The notes beneath the pieces are model-generated. The model saw nothing but the letters and a program-made list of their open reading frames with translations, did no database searches and was not told where the DNA came from. The position numbers and the translations under genes were made by a program. 24,726 nucleotides of DNA. Origin: Muribaculaceae bacterium. GTDB lineage: Bacteria; Bacteroidota; Bacteroidia; Bacteroidales; Muribaculaceae. This document shows, one piece after another, positions 7,940 to 15,968 of this stretch (position 1 is its first letter; each line of letters starts with the position of its first letter). The stretch is from assembly GCA_009775225.1 (NCBI GenBank), contig VSPE01000033.1, positions 1 to 24,726 of the forward strand, written 5' to 3'.

Positions 7940-10492
7940 TTGAAGCAACACCTATACATATTATTGCTTGCGCTTGCGACCTGTACTGTATCGGCACGGG
8001 CCGCGGAACCGGCACGCACATATATACAAGGTATCGTGCGCGACTCTTTAAGCACTGCAGGACTGCCCTACGCATCCATAACGGCAGAGCCGGGCAATGC
8101 GAGCACCGTGGCCGACAGCCGCGGACTCTTCGAGATGAACCTCCCGGCAGGTGCCCGCACCATTACGGCTCGCTATCAGGGATACGCCCCGCGTACGGTG
8201 CCCGTAAAGCACTCGGCAATAAACCTCTACGACATATACCTCACACCGCAGGCCGAGGAACTGAAAGAGGTTGTAATCAAGCGCAAACGCTACTCCAAGC
8301 GCAATAACCCGGCGGTAGACTTCGCCCGACGCATACGCAACGCCCGCGAGCTGACCGACCCGCGCCGCAACGACTTCTACAGCTACGACAGATACGAGCG
8401 CACCACACTCGCCCTCAACGATTTCGACACCACCGCCTCGAACGCTCTGCTGAAATCCATGCCCTTCCTCATCGAGCACGTCGACACATCGCTCATCTCC
8501 GGACAGCCCGTGCTGAACCTCTCGCTGAAAGAGAAGGCATCCACCGAATACTGGCAGAAAGACGGCGAGCGCAGCAGTTCGGTGGTGCGGGGCACCCGCA
8601 ACAGCGGCATCGACGAGTTTGTGAACCAGAACAACGTGACCGCCGTGCTGGACAACTTCTTCCGCGAAATCGACCTGTACGAAGGCAACATAAAGATGCT
8701 GAACAACTCCTTCGTAAGCCCGCTCTCGCCCATGGCGCCGGACTTCTACCGCTTCTACCTCACCGACAGCGCCGCCGTGGTGCCCGGCTCCGACAAGCCA
8801 CACATAGCGCTCGCATTCTACCCGCAGAACAAATCGTACTTCGGCTTCTCGGGCCACTTATACGTAGAGCGCGACGACACCACCATGTTTATCACCCGCG
8901 TGGAGATGAAGGCTCCCAAGGAGATGAACCTGAACTTCATCAAAGACCTCTCCATAGTGCAGACTTTCGACCGCGCGCCCGACGGCTCCCGCCTCAAGAC
9001 TGCCGACGACCTCATGATGGTACTCTACGCCGTGAACGGCCTGCCCGACTTCTACGTCACACACCGCATCACAAACCGCAACCACTCGTTCGCGCGCCCG
9101 GCCGACGCCGACAGCATCTTCTCCACACCGCAGGAGAAACTCGTGCGCCCCGACGCCGCCGAGCGCGACTCCGTATTCTGGACTGCCGAGGCCGCGCGCC
9201 CGCTCCCCAAAGGCGAGAACAAGACACACGAGCTAATGAAGCGACTGAGAGGAAAGCCGTTGGTGTACTGGGGCGAGAAAGTGCTGCACGCTCTCACCGA
9301 GAACTACATCCCCATAGGCAGCAACAGCAAATTCGACCCGGGGCCTATCTCATCGCTGGCAAGCTACAACTCTCTCGAGGGTCTGCGCCTACGTGCCGGA
9401 GGAATGACCACGGCAAACCTGTCGCGACACTGGTTCGGCCGAGGCTACGTGGCGCACGGCTTCAAAGACCACCGCTGGAAGTACGGCGCCGAAGTGGAGT
9501 ACTCGTTCACGCCCAAAGAATACCATTCTCGCGAGTTCCCGATGCACTCGCTGCGCCTCACACACAGCTACGACATCGACAGGCTCGGCTCGCGATATCT
9601 GCACACGTCGTCGGACAACGCCGTACTATCGCTACAGCGCATGAGCGACGCCCACTTCTCTTACCTGAGGCAGACAGTGCTCCGCTACACACTTGAGCTG
9701 CGATGCAACTTCTCGATTGTGGCCGAGGCCGCCCAACGGCAGCAGAACGAATCGCGCTACCTTCGCTTCGAGCTGCCCGACGGCACCTTCCTGCCTCACT
9801 ACAACATGACAGAGTTCGGCATCACCCTCAGCTACGCTCCGGGGGCACGCTACCTCCAGGGGCGAAACGAACGCTCGTTCGTCGACACTGAGGTTCCCGT
9901 ATTCACTCTCTCGCACCGCTACGCCCCCAAAGGAGTGCTCGGTTCTCGCTACGGACTGAACCGCACGGAACTGTCGGTGAGCAAGCAGTTCGACCTCTAC
10001 ATTGCAGGCCGCCTCTACCTCGACGTCAACGCCGCCCACGTATGGGGTTCGTCGCCCTTCACCGAGCTGCTGATACCCAACGCCAACCTGTCGTACACCA
10101 TACAGCGCGGAGCCTTCGCGCTGATGAACCCTATGGAGTTTATCAACACCAGCTACGTATCGTTGCACGCCACCTGGCAGCTGCGCGGCGCCCTGCTCAA
10201 CCTCATCCCCGTGGTGCGCCGCGCGGGACTGCGCGAAGTTGTGAGTTTCAGCGGCCTATGGGGACACCGCTCGCACCGAGCCGACCCCACCTTCGCCAAC
10301 ATGCTACCGGCGCTACCGGCCGACGTGAACGTGACCCGCATGAGCGGACGCCCCTACATGGAAGTCTCGGCCGGACTTGACAATATCCTCAAGCTCTTCC
10401 GCGTAGACTACGTGTGGCGCCTGAGCTATCTCGATGTGCCATATCCTATTGACCGCCACGGAATACGCATAGCCTTGCACGTTACTTTCTGA
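7940..10492 (+). CDS. DUF5686 outer-membrane protein with carboxypeptidase-regulatory-like plug domain
   Basis: The 850-residue protein has a signal peptide (about 1-21), then a CarboxypepD_reg-like beta-sandwich (about 27-105, with GIVRD, GLPYASI and DSRGLF) as in TonB-dependent receptors. The DUF5686 region begins near 115 (KRKRYSKRNNPAVDFARRIR) and runs into an aromatic-rich, alternating C-terminal half ending HVTF, typical of an outer-membrane barrel. The family is widespread in Bacteroidetes and its function is unknown; a transport or assembly role is possible. The start must be TTG at 7940, because in-frame TAG at 7928-7930 lies just upstream with no ATG between and the signal peptide begins directly after it. 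It seems to be transcribed alone. Confidence 0.85.
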   Translation: MKQHLYILLLALATCTVSARAAEPARTYIQGIVRDSLSTAGLPYASITAEPGNASTVADSRGLFEMNLPAGARTITARYQGYAPRTVPVKHSAINLYDIYLTPQAEELKEVVIKRKRYSKRNNPAVDFARRIRNARELTDPRRNDFYSYDRYERTTLALNDFDTTASNALLKSMPFLIEHVDTSLISGQPVLNLSLKEKASTEYWQKDGERSSSVVRGTRNSGIDEFVNQNNVTAVLDNFFREIDLYEGNIKMLNNSFVSPLSPMAPDFYRFYLTDSAAVVPGSDKPHIALAFYPQNKSYFGFSGHLYVERDDTTMFITRVEMKAPKEMNLNFIKDLSIVQTFDRAPDGSRLKTADDLMMVLYAVNGLPDFYVTHRITNRNHSFARPADADSIFSTPQEKLVRPDAAERDSVFWTAEAARPLPKGENKTHELMKRLRGKPLVYWGEKVLHALTENYIPIGSNSKFDPGPISSLASYNSLEGLRLRAGGMTTANLSRHWFGRGYVAHGFKDHRWKYGAEVEYSFTPKEYHSREFPMHSLRLTHSYDIDRLGSRYLHTSSDNAVLSLQRMSDAHFSYLRQTVLRYTLELRCNFSIVAEAAQRQQNESRYLRFELPDGTFLPHYNMTEFGITLSYAPGARYLQGRNERSFVDTEVPVFTLSHRYAPKGVLGSRYGLNRTELSVSKQFDLYIAGRLYLDVNAAHVWGSSPFTELLIPNANLSYTIQRGAFALMNPMEFINTSYVSLHATWQLRGALLNLIPVVRRAGLREVVSFSGLWGHRSHRADPTFANMLPALPADVNVTRMSGRPYMEVSAGLDNILKLFRVDYVWRLSYLDVPYPIDRHGIRIALHVTF

Positions 10493-10516
10493 CATATATT
10501 TTTTATGGCAAAAATC

Positions 10517-10547
10517 TTGCATGGCTCATTCTAAAAGAGTAATTTTG
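10517..10547 (+). promoter_or_regulatory. Promoter for the TM2 gene
   Basis: The -33 element TTG is at 10517-10519 and the -7 box TAATTTTG at 10540-10547, with 20 bases between. The predicted start of transcription, near 10554, lies upstream of the ATG at 10577. It rules out an in-frame GTG at 10547, which falls inside the promoter. Confidence 0.65.
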
Positions 10548-10576
10548 TGCATCTGTTAACAAATTTTCTCAAAAAG

Positions 10577-10975
10577 ATGAAACAATGCCCCAATTGCAAG
10601 CAGTACGTCGACGACTACTCGACATTCTGCAATAACTGCGGATACAACTTCAACTCCGACACCTCTACCCCTCCGCCTGTCGACGACGCATCCCGCACAT
10701 CATACTCCAACGACAACGCTTTCGACGCCTGCGGCCCCGAAGGCAAAAGCCGCGGCGTGGCAGCTCTGCTGGCCATTCTTCTGGGCGGCCTCGGCGTGCA
10801 GTACTTCTATCTCGGCAAAACAAGTGCGGGCATAATCAGCATAGTACTCTCGGCAATCACATGCGGCCTGTGGTCGTTTGTTGCACTCATCCAGGGCATA
10901 CTCATGTTCTGCATGACAAACGCACAGTTCCGCCAGAAATACGTACTCACCCCCTCTTCCTTCCCCGTATTCTGA
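10577..10975 (+). CDS. Zinc-ribbon TM2-domain membrane protein
   Basis: The 132-residue protein has an N-terminal zinc ribbon, CPNC (4-7) and CNNC (18-21), then a polar linker rich in Asp, Pro and Ser. The TM2 domain (about 48-105) contains two membrane segments: GVAALLAILLGGLGVQYFYLG, and then a second segment from about residue 73 to 100. GVQYFYLG is the conserved turn of TM2 proteins. The function of TM2 proteins in bacteria is unclear. The start at 10577 is chosen over the upstream GTG because the zinc ribbon begins immediately and the GTG lies within the promoter. It is a single gene followed by the palindrome at 11020-11059. Confidence 0.85.
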   Translation: MKQCPNCKQYVDDYSTFCNNCGYNFNSDTSTPPPVDDASRTSYSNDNAFDACGPEGKSRGVAALLAILLGGLGVQYFYLGKTSAGIISIVLSAITCGLWSFVALIQGILMFCMTNAQFRQKYVLTPSSFPVF

Positions 10976-11019
10976 ATCACCCCCTGCCGGAAACGTAAAA
11001 AAACGTCAAATAACGCATC

Positions 11020-11059
11020 AGGGCAAAGTTAATTGAAAAAAAATCATTAACTTTGCCCT
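11020..11059 (+). promoter_or_regulatory. Perfect 14-bp palindrome containing TAACTTTG on both strands
   Basis: The arm AGGGCAAAGTTAAT (11020-11033) and its exact reverse complement (11046-11059) flank a 12-base A-rich spacer. Each arm includes a TAnnTTTG -7 box: on the plus strand at 11048-11055 and on the minus strand at 11024-11031. The plus-strand box is well placed to transcribe the GT5-like gene, with a leader of about 43 bases. No good -33 element is seen. The palindrome could be an operator, a pair of divergent promoters, or a transcript hairpin; no T-run follows, so a standard terminator is unlikely. Confidence 0.6.
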
Positions 11060-11104
11060 CAATATTTGTATCTAACCTCATCCCTCCCTCCCTAACGACC
11101 GCGA

Positions 11105-11914
11105 ATGGACGTAAAAAAAGTGTTATACATCTCCCAGGAGATTGAACCCTACCTCCCGGCCGGCTCAATGTCGACATTCAGCCGCAACATTGCTCAAGGA
11201 CTTCAGGAAAAGGGTGCCGAAGTGCGCACCTTCATGCCTAAATACGGCGCCATAAACGAGCGTCGCAATCAGCTGCACGAAGTGATTAGACTTTCGGGCA
11301 TGAACATCATTATCGACGACACCGACCACCCCCTCATAATCAAGGTCGCCACTCTGCAGCCCACTCGCCTCCAGGTTTACTTCATCGACAACGACGATTA
11401 CTTCTACCGTCACACTCCCGGCAAGTTCGAGCCTGTCGACTGGGCCGACGTAAACGACGAGCGCGCGATATTCTTTGTGCGAGGCACTATCGAGACCGTG
11501 AAGAAACTCCGCTGGGAAGCCGATATAGTACACTGCATAGGCTGGATTACAGCTCTGACACCACTCTTCATAAAGCAACTCTACGCCGACGACCCCTCGT
11601 TCCGCACGAGCAAAATCGTGTACTCGCTCTTCGCCGACAAGCTCGAGGTTCCGCTGGCCGCCAACATCTACGCCAAGCTCAAGGAAGCAGGCATAGAGCA
11701 GAGCGTGCTCGACAGCATCGCCAAAGACGACGCTGAAGAAATCGACCTCGTAAAAATCAACAAGATAGCCATCGACTTCGCCGACGCAATCGTGGAAAGC
11801 TCGCCCGATGTCGCTCCCGAGATTGTAGAATATGCAAAAGCGTCGGGCAAGCCCTTCCTTGCCTGCACCGAGCTTAACACCGCAGCCTACCACTCATTCT
11901 ACCAGTCGCTATGA
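11105..11914 (+). CDS. Stand-alone glycogen/starch synthase N-terminal (GT5) domain protein
   Basis: The 269-residue protein matches only the N-terminal Rossmann-like half of GT5 glycogen synthases. VLYISQEIEPYLPAGSMSTF (6-25) aligns with the start of GlgA, and DIVHCIGWITALTPLFIK (140-157) with the region that normally reads like IVHxHDWxT. The C-terminal half that completes the GT-B fold is absent. The KxGGL sugar-nucleotide loop is replaced by LPAGSM. Full catalysis is therefore doubtful, and a partner or regulatory role is possible. The short form is, as far as I recall, normal in Bacteroidales rather than a fresh truncation. The stop overlaps the start of the DUF4270 gene (ATGA), so translation is likely coupled. 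Confidence 0.8.
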   Translation: MDVKKVLYISQEIEPYLPAGSMSTFSRNIAQGLQEKGAEVRTFMPKYGAINERRNQLHEVIRLSGMNIIIDDTDHPLIIKVATLQPTRLQVYFIDNDDYFYRHTPGKFEPVDWADVNDERAIFFVRGTIETVKKLRWEADIVHCIGWITALTPLFIKQLYADDPSFRTSKIVYSLFADKLEVPLAANIYAKLKEAGIEQSVLDSIAKDDAEEIDLVKINKIAIDFADAIVESSPDVAPEIVEYAKASGKPFLACTELNTAAYHSFYQSL

Positions 11915-13320
11915 AAAAGACTTTCTACGCATTGCTGCTCGCGGTAGCCACTCTGTGCATACCCACCGCATGCGACGACTCTACCTCCACAATAGGCTCG
12001 ACACTCACCGGCCAGAACGTCGAAATCAAGATTGACTCGTCGTATCAGGTATCGGGCCACACAGTGAGAGTGGCAAGGATACGGCCCAAGACCACCGAGC
12101 AGCTCATAGGCTGCATCGACATACCGGCCTACGGCTCGCTGCGCACATCCAATGTGATGCAGTTCCTGCCCTCCACCGCCCTCGACACCGCCAACTTCAC
12201 ATCGGAGAATGTGGATTCGCTCATCCTCACTCTGCGCTATGGCCGCGGAGCTTTCCTGGGCGACTCCGTAGCCCCGATGGGCATATCGGTATATCCGCTC
12301 ACCGACAAGTTCTCCGAAGCCGTGGCCGACACCATTTCGAGCGGCTTCGACCCCGAAGGATACTACGACCGCAGCAAGCTGCTCGCATCCAAAATCTACA
12401 ACGCATCCACCTTCAACGGCACATCGGCCGAGCAGACCGCCACGTACCGCGACATAAACCTGCGCCTCGACCCCAACGGCGATTTGGGAAAACGCCTCTA
12501 CAAAGCCTTCGAGGAACACCCCGAGTACTACGAAAACGGACGCACATTCTCCGAGCACGTATTCCCCGGACTATACTTTGAGACTTCGTACGGCAACGGA
12601 CGCATGACTCAGGTTTCAATCACATCCATGTCGATGTATCTCCGCAAGATTTACACGCCCGAGGACAGCGAGGAACCTGACACCCTCGACGCCGTACACA
12701 CCTACTATATGGTAACCCCCGAAGTGGTTAACAACAACAACCTCACCTATCGGATGTCCGACAAGCTCAACGACCTCATAACCGACGGCAAAGCGCTCAT
12801 GGTAGCACCCTCGGCAGCTGAAGTAGAGCTTACCTTCCCTATCGAAGATATAATAAGCACTTACAAGGCAAACGGCAACGCCGTAACCGTAGTAAACTCG
12901 CTCACTTTCGAAATTCCCGCAGACAGCATAGAGAACGGGCACGGCGTGACACCCCCGCCCTACGCCCTGCTCGTACTCAAGAAAGACCGCGACGCTTTCT
13001 TCGCCAACAACAAGCTCACGGACAACGTGACATCGTTCTACGCCACATACAGCAAATCATCAGGTAGCTACTCATTCTCCGGCATGCGCGCCTACTTCAA
13101 CGAGATGCTTGAGCGCGACGAAATAAAGCCCGAGGACTACACCTTCTCGCTTGTTCCCGTACAGGTGAACTTCGAAAACCTCGCAAGCAGCGGCTATTAC
13201 GGCTCTTCCGGTCAGACCGAATCAGAGATACTTCCCTACCTCACACGTCCCGCAATGGCTGTGATAGGACTCGACAGAGCCAAAATAAAGTTCTCCTACA
13301 GCTTGCAGGGTAAAAAATAA
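11911..13320 (+). CDS. DUF4270 lipoprotein
   Basis: The 469-residue protein has a signal peptide ending at Cys21 (PTACDD), giving a lipoprotein. The sequence right after the cysteine, CDDSTSTIGSTL, is characteristic of DUF4270, a Bacteroidetes family of unknown function probably exposed in the periplasm or at the surface. The rest is mainly beta-type sequence with no catalytic motif that I recognise. It is cotranslated with the GT5-like protein through a four-base overlap and is the last gene before the tRNA. The pairing suggests a shared process, perhaps in the envelope or in glycan handling, but the sequence does not show it. Confidence 0.85.
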   Translation: MKKTFYALLLAVATLCIPTACDDSTSTIGSTLTGQNVEIKIDSSYQVSGHTVRVARIRPKTTEQLIGCIDIPAYGSLRTSNVMQFLPSTALDTANFTSENVDSLILTLRYGRGAFLGDSVAPMGISVYPLTDKFSEAVADTISSGFDPEGYYDRSKLLASKIYNASTFNGTSAEQTATYRDINLRLDPNGDLGKRLYKAFEEHPEYYENGRTFSEHVFPGLYFETSYGNGRMTQVSITSMSMYLRKIYTPEDSEEPDTLDAVHTYYMVTPEVVNNNNLTYRMSDKLNDLITDGKALMVAPSAAEVELTFPIEDIISTYKANGNAVTVVNSLTFEIPADSIENGHGVTPPPYALLVLKKDRDAFFANNKLTDNVTSFYATYSKSSGSYSFSGMRAYFNEMLERDEIKPEDYTFSLVPVQVNFENLASSGYYGSSGQTESEILPYLTRPAMAVIGLDRAKIKFSYSLQGKK

Positions 13321-13325
13321 TTCGC

Positions 13326-13358
13326 TAACTTTGCACCGTCTTAACCGCAAGGTTTAAG
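13326..13358 (+). promoter_or_regulatory. tRNA promoter box and leader hairpin
   Basis: A perfect -7 box TAACTTTG lies at 13326-13333, six bases after the DUF4270 stop codon. It is followed by a small hairpin, CTTAACC / GGTTTAAG with a GCAA loop and one bulged T (13340-13358), in the predicted leader of the tRNA. Confidence 0.5.
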
Positions 13359-13366
13359 CGAGCGAC

Positions 13367-13439
13367 GCCGCAATAGCTCAGTTGGTAGAGCATTTCATTC
13401 GTAACGAAAAGGTCGTGGGTTCGAGTCCCACTCGCGGCT
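13367..13439 (+). tRNA. tRNA-Thr (anticodon CGT)
   Basis: The cloverleaf folds by eye: acceptor GCCGCAA / TCGCGGC, D stem GCTC/GAGC, anticodon loop TTCGTAA with CGT at positions 34-36 (reads ACG, threonine), and T arm GTGGG-TTCGAGT-CCCAC. Length is 73 with discriminator T; CCA is not encoded. Two A-C mismatches are present, at 6:67 in the acceptor stem and at 31:39 in the anticodon stem. All other stem pairs are intact. Confidence 0.9.
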
Positions 13440-13470
13440 CAAAGCCTGAAAAGACACAGACTGCAGAACA

Positions 13471-13511
13471 CAGCCGGATGTGCGCAAGCACGTCCGGTTG
13501 CTGTTTTTTTT
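13471..13511 (+). terminator. Rho-independent terminator after tRNA-Thr
   Basis: A 13-base-pair stem (13471-13483 with 13488-13500, including two G-T wobbles) closes on a GCAA tetraloop. CTG and a run of eight T (13504-13511) follow. It would end the tRNA transcript about 30 bases after the mature 3' end. A second T-run at 13524-13530 has no clear stem. Confidence 0.85.
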
Positions 13512-13548
13512 CGGCCTGAGCTGTTTTTTTCTGACACCCGCTTCACTA

Positions 13549-13753
13549 CTTTCCCTTCCTTCCGATACCGCTTACGTTGCCGTTTTACAGAGCCAAGGGA
13601 AGTGAAAATTGAGAAAGGCGGCACTTCCCTCTCATTGGCGGAGAGAGCCTCGCGCCACTTCCCATGCAATACAAATCGGCCCTACAGCATACTGTAGACG
13701 GGGTTGCTTCCCTTATTCTTCCGTCAACCCGTGTGGCGGAAGGGAAGGAAGTG
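13549..13753. repeat. Cluster of short CACTTCCCTT-like repeats in both orientations
   Basis: The gap between the terminator and the EamA gene holds no convincing gene. It carries repeated versions of CACTTCCCTT or its complement: CTTTCCCTTCC (13549-13559), AAGGGAAGTG (13595-13604), CACTTCCCT (13622-13630), CACTTCCC (13656-13663), GCTTCCCTT (13706-13714) and AAGGGAAGGAAGTG (13740-13753). The second and third form a 9-bp inverted repeat around a 17-base spacer. A separate hairpin, CTACAG-CATA-CTGTAG, is at 13682-13697. Whether these are binding sites, RNA structure or remains of a dispersed repeat is unknown. Confidence 0.5.
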
Positions 13754-13770
13754 CATAGCAGAAAAGACTC

Positions 13771-14715
13771 TCACGCCCGGCGCCTTCGCTTTCCCAGGTT
13801 GGTAAGCACCATACCTCCCACTATCACAATCATGGCGAGCACCTGCATCCACTTGAGGCGGTCGAGCCCCATGAGCACCGCCGACAGCGTGGCGAATACA
13901 GGGAGCAGATACTGGTAGAGCGACACCAGCTCGGAGCCGATATGCCTTATAGCGGGCTGCACAAGAAAGTAGGCCATGAATGTGGGGCACAGCAGTATGA
14001 ATGTAATCTCAAGCCAAGGCACGGCTTCGGCTGTATGAACTATGGGCATATACTGCATACCGGGCACAAGAAAGAGCGCCGGGACAGCCGCAAAGAGGAA
14101 TACCCACCGCAGCATATTGACAGGTCGATACTTGTGCGTGGGCTCTTCGAGAATTACGAGGTAGAAAGCATAGCAGAGCGTAGATGCTACCGCAAGAATA
14201 TCGCCAAGAAGCCGGTCGCTACCGCCCGACGCGCCTTTGCCGTCGACAATCACCACCACGGCTCCGGCCATAGAGAGCACAATGCCCGCATACTCGAGCA
14301 GCGAAGGCCGCTGATGCTGAAAGAGCACACCGATGAGAATGACGAATACCGGCGGCAGCGTCATGATGATAGATATGTCGATAGGGTTGCCGTAGCGCAG
14401 CGATGTGACAAAAAGGAAGATAAAGAGAAACAGCCCGACGGCGCCGCCGAGACCGAGTTTCAGCCAGTCGCGCCGCTCCACCACCTCGCACTTCACAAAC
14501 AGCGACGCCAACCACATCAGGAGGCATCCGCCCGCGAGGCGCACCACAATTATACCGTCGGCCGTCATCCACGAAGGGATAAGAGCTTTTGTAAAAGACA
14601 CATTAACACCCCAGAATATTGTGGCAAGCAGTATGCAGGCATTGCCGAAAATAAAGCTTGCGCCGCCTTTGCGGGGAGCCTTGGGCGGCGCAGGTGTATT
14701 GTCGCTCTGTTTCAT
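13771..14715 (-). CDS. EamA-family (DMT superfamily) transporter
   Basis: The 314-residue protein has about ten hydrophobic segments in two EamA repeats (about 24-158 and 171-306), the normal architecture of drug/metabolite transporters. The first repeat opens with ACILLATIFWGVNVSFTKAL and the second contains GDILAVASTLCYAFYLVI. The tail, KRRRRA, is positively charged and likely cytoplasmic. The substrate cannot be predicted; relatives move amino acids, nucleotides or other metabolites. It is a single minus-strand gene that diverges from tgt across about 100 bases. I could not identify a clear promoter for it. Confidence 0.88.
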   Translation of the reverse strand: MKQSDNTPAPPKAPRKGGASFIFGNACILLATIFWGVNVSFTKALIPSWMTADGIIVVRLAGGCLLMWLASLFVKCEVVERRDWLKLGLGGAVGLFLFIFLFVTSLRYGNPIDISIIMTLPPVFVILIGVLFQHQRPSLLEYAGIVLSMAGAVVVIVDGKGASGGSDRLLGDILAVASTLCYAFYLVILEEPTHKYRPVNMLRWVFLFAAVPALFLVPGMQYMPIVHTAEAVPWLEITFILLCPTFMAYFLVQPAIRHIGSELVSLYQYLLPVFATLSAVLMGLDRLKWMQVLAMIVIVGGMVLTNLGKRRRRA

Positions 14716-14766
14716 GAAGTATTAACGATATATAACACGCCTTGGTTTAGCATGGAAGCACACGGT

Positions 14767-14797
14767 TTTGGCATTTCAGCAAAAATAGCTAAATTTG
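14767..14797 (+). promoter_or_regulatory. Promoter for tgt
   Basis: The -33 TTTG at 14767-14770 and -7 TAAATTTG at 14790-14797 are separated by 19 bases, a near-ideal Bacteroidetes housekeeping promoter. It places the transcript start near 14804 and supports the ATG at 14816 over an upstream in-frame ATG at 14795, which lies within the -7 box. Confidence 0.75.
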
Positions 14798-14815
14798 CAG
14801 GCTAAACCGCATATA

Positions 14816-15946
14816 ATGAAATTTACACTCCAACATACCTGCAAGGACTGCAACGCACGCGCCGGCCTCATCGATACCGACCACGGGCCTATCGAGACCC
14901 CGATATTCATGCCGGTAGGCACTGTCGGCTCCGTAAAAGGCGTACACATGCACGAGCTGCGCGACGACATCAAGGCGCAAATCATACTCGGCAATACCTA
15001 TCACCTTTATCTCCGCCCCGGCATGAACATCATAGAGAAGGCCGGCGGCCTGCACCGCTTCAACGGCTGGGAGAAACCCATTCTCACCGACAGCGGCGGC
15101 TTCCAGGTGTTCTCGCTCAGCGGCATACGCAAGCTCAAGGAAGAAGGAGTGACTTTCCGCAGCCACATCGACGGCTCGAAGCATCTCTTCACTCCCGAGA
15201 ACGTGGTGGATATTCAGCGCACCATAGGCTCCGACATAATGATGGCGCTCGACGAATGTGCTCCCGGCACATCCGACCGCGCATACACGCGCCGCAGCCT
15301 CGACCTCACCAAGCGCTGGCTCGAACGCGGCTGGAAGCACTACAAATCCACACAGCCCCGCTACGGCCACTACCAGTCGTACTTCCCCATAGTGCAGGGC
15401 TGCACCTATCCCGACCTTCGCCGCGAAGCCGCCCTCCACGCAGCCGAGCTGGGCGCCGACGGCTACGCTATAGGCGGCCTTGCCGTAGGCGAGCCAGCCG
15501 AGGTGATGTACGACATGATAGACGTGGTGAACGAAGTGCTGCCCACCGACCGCCCCCGCTATCTCATGGGAGTGGGAACACCAGCCAACATACTCGAAGC
15601 CATAGACCGCGGCGTGGATATGATGGACTGCGTGATGCCTACACGAAACGGCCGCAACGGCATGATATTCACCCCCGAGGGCACCATGAACATGCGCAAC
15701 CTCAAGTGGGCCGACGACTTCTCGCCCCTATGGGCCGAAGGGCCTTCGATTGTAGACAGAGTGTACACCAAGGCTTACGTGCGACATCTTTTCGTTGCCA
15801 ACGAGCTTCTTGCCATGCAGATAGCCTCGATACACAACCTCGCGTTCTATCTCTGGCTTGTAGGCGAGGCCCGCAAACACATCATCGCCGGCGACTTCCA
15901 CACATGGAAGACGGAAATGGTGGAAAAACTTTCGCGAAGACTCTAA
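14816..15946 (+). CDS. tgt: tRNA-guanine transglycosylase (queuosine pathway)
   Basis: From the ATG at 14816 the protein has 376 residues, normal for Tgt. It exchanges G34 for a queuosine precursor in tRNAs with GUN anticodons. Visible signatures are TDSGGFQVFSL (91-101), with Asp92 as general acid/base, GGLAVGE (220-226) for substrate binding, and DCVMPTRNGRNG (271-282), with Asp271 as nucleophile. The CxCxxC...H zinc site that normally follows this motif is absent: the segment reads FSPLWAEGPSIVDRVYTKAY (302-321). From memory this is shared by other Bacteroidetes Tgt proteins, so it is probably a lineage feature, not damage. It begins a plus-strand run with the permease 22 bases downstream. 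Confidence 0.93.
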   Translation: MKFTLQHTCKDCNARAGLIDTDHGPIETPIFMPVGTVGSVKGVHMHELRDDIKAQIILGNTYHLYLRPGMNIIEKAGGLHRFNGWEKPILTDSGGFQVFSLSGIRKLKEEGVTFRSHIDGSKHLFTPENVVDIQRTIGSDIMMALDECAPGTSDRAYTRRSLDLTKRWLERGWKHYKSTQPRYGHYQSYFPIVQGCTYPDLRREAALHAAELGADGYAIGGLAVGEPAEVMYDMIDVVNEVLPTDRPRYLMGVGTPANILEAIDRGVDMMDCVMPTRNGRNGMIFTPEGTMNMRNLKWADDFSPLWAEGPSIVDRVYTKAYVRHLFVANELLAMQIASIHNLAFYLWLVGEARKHIIAGDFHTWKTEMVEKLSRRL

Positions 15947-15968
15947 CCCACAAAGCACGCCGCGCGCC

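Noticed and set aside
13439..13669. Small minus-strand open frame in the gap after the tRNA
   Set aside because: It runs through the terminator and the repeat cluster, has a basic, low-complexity product and has no start signal.
13942..14805. Plus-strand open frame of 287 codons opposite the EamA transporter
   Set aside because: Its composition is rich in His, Arg and Glu without structure, and the opposite strand encodes a clear ten-helix transporter.
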